This document shows positions 59,549 to 64,000 of a DNA stretch of 64,000 nucleotides, piece after piece. The first letter of the stretch is position 1; each line of letters starts with the position of its first letter. Origin of the DNA: JAGVSR01 sp963825555 (lineage in GTDB: Bacteria > Pseudomonadota > Alphaproteobacteria > Rhizobiales > Hyphomicrobiaceae); assembly GCA_963825555.1 (NCBI GenBank), contig CAWGTZ010000022.1, positions 1 through 64,000 on the forward strand, written 5' to 3'. The notes beneath the pieces were generated by a model that was not told where the DNA came from, made no database searches, and saw only the letters and a list, made by a program, of their open reading frames with translations. The translations under genes were made by a program, and so were the position numbers.

Positions 59549-59923
59549 ATGAGCAACGGCGGACCGTTTAACTTCGGCTTTCTGGAAGCCTTTGGCGTAC
59601 CCTTGCGCCGCATATCAACCGGAGAGGTACTCTTCACCGAAGGCGAAGACGGCGACACGATGTTGCTCGTGATCGAGGGACGCATCGACGTCAAGCTGGG
59701 TGATCACACCGTCGAGACTGTAGGCTTGCACGGGATTGTGGGCGAGATGGCACTCATCGGCAACGCACCACGCAGCGCCAGCGCGGTTGCCGCCTCCTCC
59801 GGGGAAATCGCGTTGATCGACAGGCAGACCTTCCTCGATCTCGTCCAGGAAGTTCCCGCCTTCTCTCTTTACGTCATGCGCGTCCTGGCCGACCGCGTTC
59901 GCCGGATGAATATGCAGTCCTGA
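59549..59923 (+). CDS. Stand-alone cyclic-nucleotide-binding domain protein
   Basis: The protein has 124 residues from ATG 59549 (AGGAG 9 bases upstream). It is a single cNMP-binding barrel: RISTGEVLFTEGEDGDTMLLVIEGRI, then HGIVGEMALIGNAPRSASAVAAS, where G-E-M-A-L-I and P-R-S-A form the phosphate-binding cassette. The end is DRVRRMN. There is no HTH, kinase or channel, so it is a small sensor whose partner is unknown. Confidence 0.9.
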   Translation: MSNGGPFNFGFLEAFGVPLRRISTGEVLFTEGEDGDTMLLVIEGRIDVKLGDHTVETVGLHGIVGEMALIGNAPRSASAVAASSGEIALIDRQTFLDLVQEVPAFSLYVMRVLADRVRRMNMQS

Positions 59924-60318
59924 GGCTATACCACGTTCAGGATCCGCTCTCAGAATCCCGCACCCCGCCCGACTCGAACTATGTTTCTCCGTCGCGGTTC
60001 GAGCTCCTGCCGCGACGGCTGCCGCAAAAATCCCCAGGTTCCGAACACGGACAAGCCTTAACAAGAGATTACTCAAACGCTTGATTCCATTGTGTTCCAG
60101 AAGCATCTCGTGGCTCATGCGCCACACACTGTGAGCAGAGCGCATCCAGAAACATCTGCACGATTGTTGCGCACCTGAGAATCACAAAGTCTGCGCTCCA
60201 ACGGCGGGTCAACCACAACGATGTGCCGTTCATGTCTGAGAGCGCGGCTTCAGTTTGCGTAACGAACCAGTAAGGCGTCCGCCATCGAAGATGCCAACGC
60301 AGATTGGGAGAAGCTCTA
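59924..60318. other. Upstream region of porin 2
   Basis: No gene is seen in 395 bases. GGGAG lies 8 bases before the porin ATG. The long leader parallels the one before porin 1. Confidence 0.4.
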
Positions 60319-61664
60319 ATGACTAAGTATAGCCTGAGCGCCCTGGTGGCGGCCGGCCTGCTCGCAGGCGGTCTTGCAACCAGCGCGAACGCCGCCGACC
60401 TCGGCGGCAATTGCTGCGCAGACCTCGAGGAGCGCATTGCTGAACTCGAAGCCACGACCGCTCGCAAGGGCAACCGTAAGGTCTCGCTGACCGTTTCCGG
60501 TTGGGTTGGCCAGCAGGTCACCTTCTGGGATGACGGCGAGGAGATCGAATACCTACGTCCACGATCTCGGCACGACGCTGGGCAGCCACGTGAAGTTCAC
60601 GGGTTCGGCTCAGATCTCGGCCGGCTGGTCGGCTGGTTACGTGCTGCACATCGAGGCCATCGGTAACGATGGCCTTCTCACGACCGCCGACGTTCCAAAC
60701 GCGAATGCGCTTTATAACACTCTTGCTGGTGGGAACGTCAGCCGGCACTGGCGGCGTCCAGACGCTGCAGTCCTACTGGTTCGTCAAGTCGGACCAGCTG
60801 GGCAAGGTCAGTCGTTGGCCAGCAGTCGCAGGCCTCGGACAACACCGCGATCCTCGTTGACGGCTCGGGCTCGCTCGTTCCCGCCAACTGGGTGGCGTTC
60901 GACACCAACAGCTTTGCGCATCCGCAACTGACCGGTAGGTCGTTCGCGATCGACCTGGGGTGGTGCTCAGTCCTGCTTCGGCATGGGCGGCGCCTGGGGT
61001 GACTGCAACGGTCTGACGCAGAACGTCGTCCGTTACAACTCGCCGACCTTCGGTGGCTTCTCGGTCAGCGCCTCTTGGGGCGAGGATGACATGTGGGATG
61101 TCGCCGGCCGCTATGCTGGTGAGCACCACGGCTTCAAGCTCGCCGTTGCCGCCGCTTACAACGAGACGACCGATCAGAACTACAACAACGTTGCCACGGT
61201 GGTCTTTGGGGCTGTCCCTGACATGCAGTACTTCCAGCTGGGTGTCTACCTGCAGGACACTCGAACTGGACTGTTCGGCCTGTATAACTACGGTCACCTG
61301 GAGGTTGACGGCGGACACTACTTGCTCCGAGGCGGCGGTACTCAAGCGCGTTCTTCAACTCGGATGGTGATACCCACTACGTGAAGCTGGGTCTCCGTCG
61401 GAACTGGAACCACCTCGGTGCCACCATCTTCTACGGTGAGTATCTGAATGGTCAGACCGAGTTCTGACCCAGCGCATGGTGGTGCCTTCGTCGCAACCCG
61501 GACACGCGAACTTGAGGTTTGGGGCCTGGTATCGTGCAGGAAGTCGACGCCGCGGCCATGTCGGTCTGGATCAAGTACAGGCAACCAGTCGTATGACGAC
61601 GATATTGACCGTGAGCTACGAGGACTTCAACTACGTCGGCTTCGGTGGTCTGATCAACTTCTAA
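60319..61664 (+). pseudogene. Rhizobiales-type outer-membrane porin (copy 2), multiply frameshifted
   Basis: The start MTKYSLSALVAAGLLAGG has a signal peptide ending ANA. The mature N-terminus matches porin 1 almost exactly (ADLGGNCCADLEERIAELEA, TTARKGNRKVSL). Barrel strands are readable only by changing frame repeatedly: TYVHDLGTTLGSHVKFTG, GGVQTLQSYWFVKSDQLGKV, DNTAILVDGSGSLVPANWVA, CFGMGGAWGDCNGLTQNVV, THYVKLGLRRNWNHLGATIFYG, and the end SYEDFNYVGFGGLINF with terminal Phe. At least six frame changes are needed. The terminator and start region are normal. Confidence 0.83.
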
Positions 61665-61689
61665 TCTGATCGGAACTCCCATCTGGTCG

Positions 61690-61722
61690 AGGGCCGCCCG
61701 GCATCGGGCGGCCCTCTTCCTT
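61690..61722 (+). terminator. Rho-independent terminator after porin 2
   Basis: AGGGCCGCCCG, loop GCAT, CGGGCGGCCCT, then CTTCCTTTT, 26 bases after the stop. Confidence 0.85.
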
Positions 61723-61780
61723 TTGACGCAGAGCTCTGAGCCCCCTTCTCATGCCGTGGCTCGCTTCATAGAATAAGGCC

Positions 61781-62956
61781 ATGCTGACGAAGTTCTTCTC
61801 CGAGTTGCGCCAGGCGCGGCTGCCCGTTTCCGTGAAAGAGTATCTGGCGCTGCTGGAGGCCATGGAGGCTGGTTGCGCCTCCGGCAAGGTCGAGGATTTT
61901 TACTACCTGGCGCGCCTGACGCTCATCAAGGATGAGCGCTATTTCGACCGCTTCGATCAGGTCTTCGGCCACGTCTTCAGGGGGCTCGATCTGATGAGCG
62001 AGGCCATCACCGCCGAAATCCCGGAAGATTGGCTGCGCGCCGTGGCGGCGCTCTATCTCACTGACGAAGAGAAGGCGAAGATCGAGGAACTGGGAGGCTG
62101 GGAGAAGATCATGGAGACGCTCAAGCAGCGTCTCCTTGAGCAGAAGGAACGCCACCAGGGCGGCAACAAATGGATCGGGACCGGCGGGACGTCGCCCTTT
62201 GGCGCCTATGGCTATAATCCCGCGGGTATCCGCATCGGGCAGCATGAGAGCCGGCACCAGCGAGCCATAAAGGTGTGGGACAAACGCGAGTTCAAAGATC
62301 TCGCCGACGACGTGGAACTGGGGACCCGCAACATCAAGGTCGCGCTGCGCCGGTTGCGGCGCTTCGCCCGCGAAGGGGCTGCTGAGGAATTCGATCTGTC
62401 GGGTACGATCCGCGGGACGGCCGAGAAGGGGCATCTCGACATCCACATGCGGCCAGAGCGGCGCAACGCGGTCAAAGTCCTCATGTTCTTCGACGTCGGC
62501 GGCTCGATGGACTGGCACATCAAGGGCGTCGAGGAACTGTTCTCTGCCGCGCGTTCTGAGTTCAAGCATCTGGAATATTACTACTTCCACAACTGCCTGT
62601 ATGAGCGGGTCTGGCGCGATAACGCCCGGCGCTGGAGCGAGACGACGCCAACCTGGCAGGTGCTCCACACCTATCCGCCCGACTACAAGCTGATCTTCGT
62701 GGGGGATGCCTCCATGAGCCCATATGAGATCACGCACGCGGGCGGCTCCGTCGAACACATGAACGAGGAGGCGGGCCACGTCTGGCTCACCCGGACCCTG
62801 ACGACCTACCCGCAAGCCGTGTGGCTCAATCCGATCCCCGACAGCCACTGGGGCTGGACCCCGTCCATCGGCATCGTCCGCCGCCTCATGGAGAATCGCA
62901 TGTATCCCCTCACGCTCGAGGGGCTCGATGCGGCAATCCGCACGCTGATGCGTTAA
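61781..62956 (+). CDS. VWA-domain protein of the CoxE-like family
   Basis: The protein has 391 residues from ATG 61781. The N-terminal helical part (MLTKFFSELRQARLPVSVKE, EYLALLEAME) is typical of CoxE-like proteins. The von Willebrand A domain at about 230-390 has a MIDAS motif D238-V-G-G-S242-M and LIFVGDASMSPYE. These proteins usually work with a MoxR-type AAA ATPase to mature or remodel a target, as in metal insertion into CO dehydrogenase; no ATPase gene is adjacent here. It is probably cytoplasmic. The next gene begins 104 bases downstream. Confidence 0.88.
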   Translation: MLTKFFSELRQARLPVSVKEYLALLEAMEAGCASGKVEDFYYLARLTLIKDERYFDRFDQVFGHVFRGLDLMSEAITAEIPEDWLRAVAALYLTDEEKAKIEELGGWEKIMETLKQRLLEQKERHQGGNKWIGTGGTSPFGAYGYNPAGIRIGQHESRHQRAIKVWDKREFKDLADDVELGTRNIKVALRRLRRFAREGAAEEFDLSGTIRGTAEKGHLDIHMRPERRNAVKVLMFFDVGGSMDWHIKGVEELFSAARSEFKHLEYYYFHNCLYERVWRDNARRWSETTPTWQVLHTYPPDYKLIFVGDASMSPYEITHAGGSVEHMNEEAGHVWLTRTLTTYPQAVWLNPIPDSHWGWTPSIGIVRRLMENRMYPLTLEGLDAAIRTLMR

Positions 62957-63059
62957 CGGCCCTTCGGCCTTTTCCCCGCCCTAATCCCGGGGTCACATTG
63001 ACGCCGGGGCGTGCGAGGCGGCAAATTTGGTCGCTAACGGGGGATTCGGGGCGTTTGAT

Positions 63060-63617
63060 ATGAGACTTCGCGGGATTTTCATCGCAGCGTCAGCTTTGTT
63101 GGCGGCGGGGTGCTCCAGTGGTACCGGCATGTCGACAGGTTCGCTCTTTGGCAGCGGCGGGAATTCTCCCCAGGCCGCCGCGCCGGCCGCTGCGGTTCCT
63201 CCCGTCAACGATGCCACTTCCCGTGCCTTCCAGGTAGGTTCTGTTTCGGCCCGTGCGGTAAAGTGCGGCTACAATTTCGACCCGGCCAAACTGCGGAGCG
63301 ACTTCCTTGCGGCGGAAGCCTCGACGGTTGCCCCCACGGACCTGCCACGCGTCGAGAAGGTCTATGACACGGCCTACAACGGCGTAGCCAAGGCCATTGG
63401 CTCTCAAGGAAGCTATTGCTCTACCGAGAAGACTGCTGAGATCAAGACCAGTCTTACCCGTCATCTCGCTGGGGATTACTCCCCTGCCCCCACCAAGAAG
63501 GTCGCCCAGCCCGCCAGTGGTGGCTGGTTCGACTGGGATGGCGCCGGAGAAAGCAAGGGTCCCTCATTCGGATCCAGCGACTGGTGGGAGAAGCAGCAGG
63601 ATTCCGTCGGCGGCTGA
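63060..63617 (+). CDS. Putative lipoprotein, unknown function
   Basis: From ATG 63060 the protein has 185 residues. MRLRGIFIAASALLAAGCSS is a lipoprotein signal peptide with lipobox L-A-A-G-C (Cys18). A Gly/Ser/Ala/Pro stretch follows. The folded part (FQVGSVSARAVKCGYNFDPAKL, VEKVYDTAYNGVAKAIGSQG) has two cysteines, and the tail is Trp-rich and acidic (GGWFDWDGAGE, SDWWEKQQD). I do not recognise a family. Likely anchored in the outer or inner membrane facing the periplasm. Confidence 0.7.
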   Translation: MRLRGIFIAASALLAAGCSSGTGMSTGSLFGSGGNSPQAAAPAAAVPPVNDATSRAFQVGSVSARAVKCGYNFDPAKLRSDFLAAEASTVAPTDLPRVEKVYDTAYNGVAKAIGSQGSYCSTEKTAEIKTSLTRHLAGDYSPAPTKKVAQPASGGWFDWDGAGESKGPSFGSSDWWEKQQDSVGG

Positions 63618-63766
63618 TGTCCGTTTGTTTCATCGTGGTCCGACCGTAAGATCCGCTTAACCCACTCCAGCCCTTGGAAGGCGCCGCCGCCGCCCCTGCG
63701 GCGGTGTGGCATACCGTTTGCTCGCTCACGCCCAAGACTGCGCAACTCGAACGAGAGACATCGCAC

Positions 63767-64000
63767 ATGGGTGCCTTGGCTGAAGCGGCCTCCCCCCTAA
63801 ATTCAAGGACCATCGCGTCAGAACGTGCATTTGTTGCGTTTCGGCACACCCGGACCAAGGCCGATGCCCCCGCTGTGGACCTAAGTCTGGAGCTCGTTAC
63901 CGACCGCAAAGCCTTCGACGCTCTCGAAACGGAGTGGAACTGTCTTTTCGAACGGACCGCACGTTCCACTCAGCTTTTCCAATCCCATGCCTGGCTCTGG
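63767..64000 (+). CDS. CelD/BcsL-type GNAT acetyltransferase, 5' part
   Basis: The frame starts at ATG 63767 (MGALAEAASPLNSRTIAS) and is open to the window end: 78 codons. Residues 46-78 (LELVTDRKAFDALETEWNCL, FERTARSTQLFQSHAWLW) match the start of the CelD/BcsL-like GNAT domain found next to exopolysaccharide or cellulose genes in alphaproteobacteria. The rest is outside the window. Confidence 0.75.
   Translation, partial: MGALAEAASPLNSRTIASERAFVAFRHTRTKADAPAVDLSLELVTDRKAFDALETEWNCLFERTARSTQLFQSHAWLW

Noticed and set aside
63660..63720. GC-rich hairpin as terminator of the lipoprotein gene
   Set aside because: CCGCCGC/GCGGCGG pairs, but no T-run follows on the plus strand, so a terminator call is not supported.

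Overview
The window looks like chromosomal DNA from an alphaproteobacterium of the order Hyphomicrobiales, most likely a Hyphomicrobium-like methylotroph. The evidence is high GC content, the yqeY-dnaG-rpoD cluster, a DnaG with a degenerate zinc site, Rhizobiales-type porins, a malyl-CoA lyase of the serine-cycle type and a free-standing PqqA precursor gene. No 16S rRNA gene is present, so the family assignment is inference.

Bases 1-11,500 are accessory and partly decayed. They hold a broken P-type ATPase, small exported proteins, an intact pqqA of 29 codons on the minus strand, a truncated and frameshifted second-copy-like ftsK, and a cytochrome c fragment. From about 5.8 kb to a tRNA-Ser(UGA) at 11,395-11,484 lies what I read as a compact integrative, satellite-like element. 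It has a tyrosine integrase, an excisionase-like HTH gene, a protein with a C-terminal zinc finger, a Toprim/RepA-type primase-helicase and, just downstream of the helicase, four degenerate repeats spaced at about 33 bp or multiples of it.

Bases 11,700-25,300 carry envelope and metabolic genes: an isoprenylcysteine-methyltransferase-like membrane protein (two frameshifts), an OafA-type acyltransferase with SGNH domain, a porin (frameshifted), a UbiH-like hydroxylase, a LpxL/HtrB acyltransferase, a NagZ-like GH3 enzyme (one frameshift), malyl-CoA lyase overlapping an hspQ with a long Lys/Ala-rich tail, and an IalB-like exported protein.

Bases 25,400-64,000 are mostly core genome: a YejA-like peptide-binding protein, an acyl-CoA synthetase-like enzyme, sdhE-mfd divergent from recG, a DUF502 membrane protein, a SPOR protein (one frameshift), glmS and glmU, an ELM1-like protein, an AsnC-type regulator, an MFS transporter, carA and carB separated by three exported-protein genes, greA, yqeY-dnaG-rpoD, an SDR enzyme, a cyclic-nucleotide-binding protein, a second porin (many frameshifts), a CoxE-like VWA protein, a lipoprotein and the start of a CelD-type acetyltransferase.

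Single-base frameshifts are common but uneven. The long core genes (mfd, carB, recG, dnaG, rpoD, glmS) are intact, whereas both porins, ftsK, the ATPase, the primase, the NagZ-like gene, a SPOR gene and the methyltransferase-like gene are broken. This could be real decay or consensus error in multi-copy or hard-to-polish regions; the reads are needed to decide.
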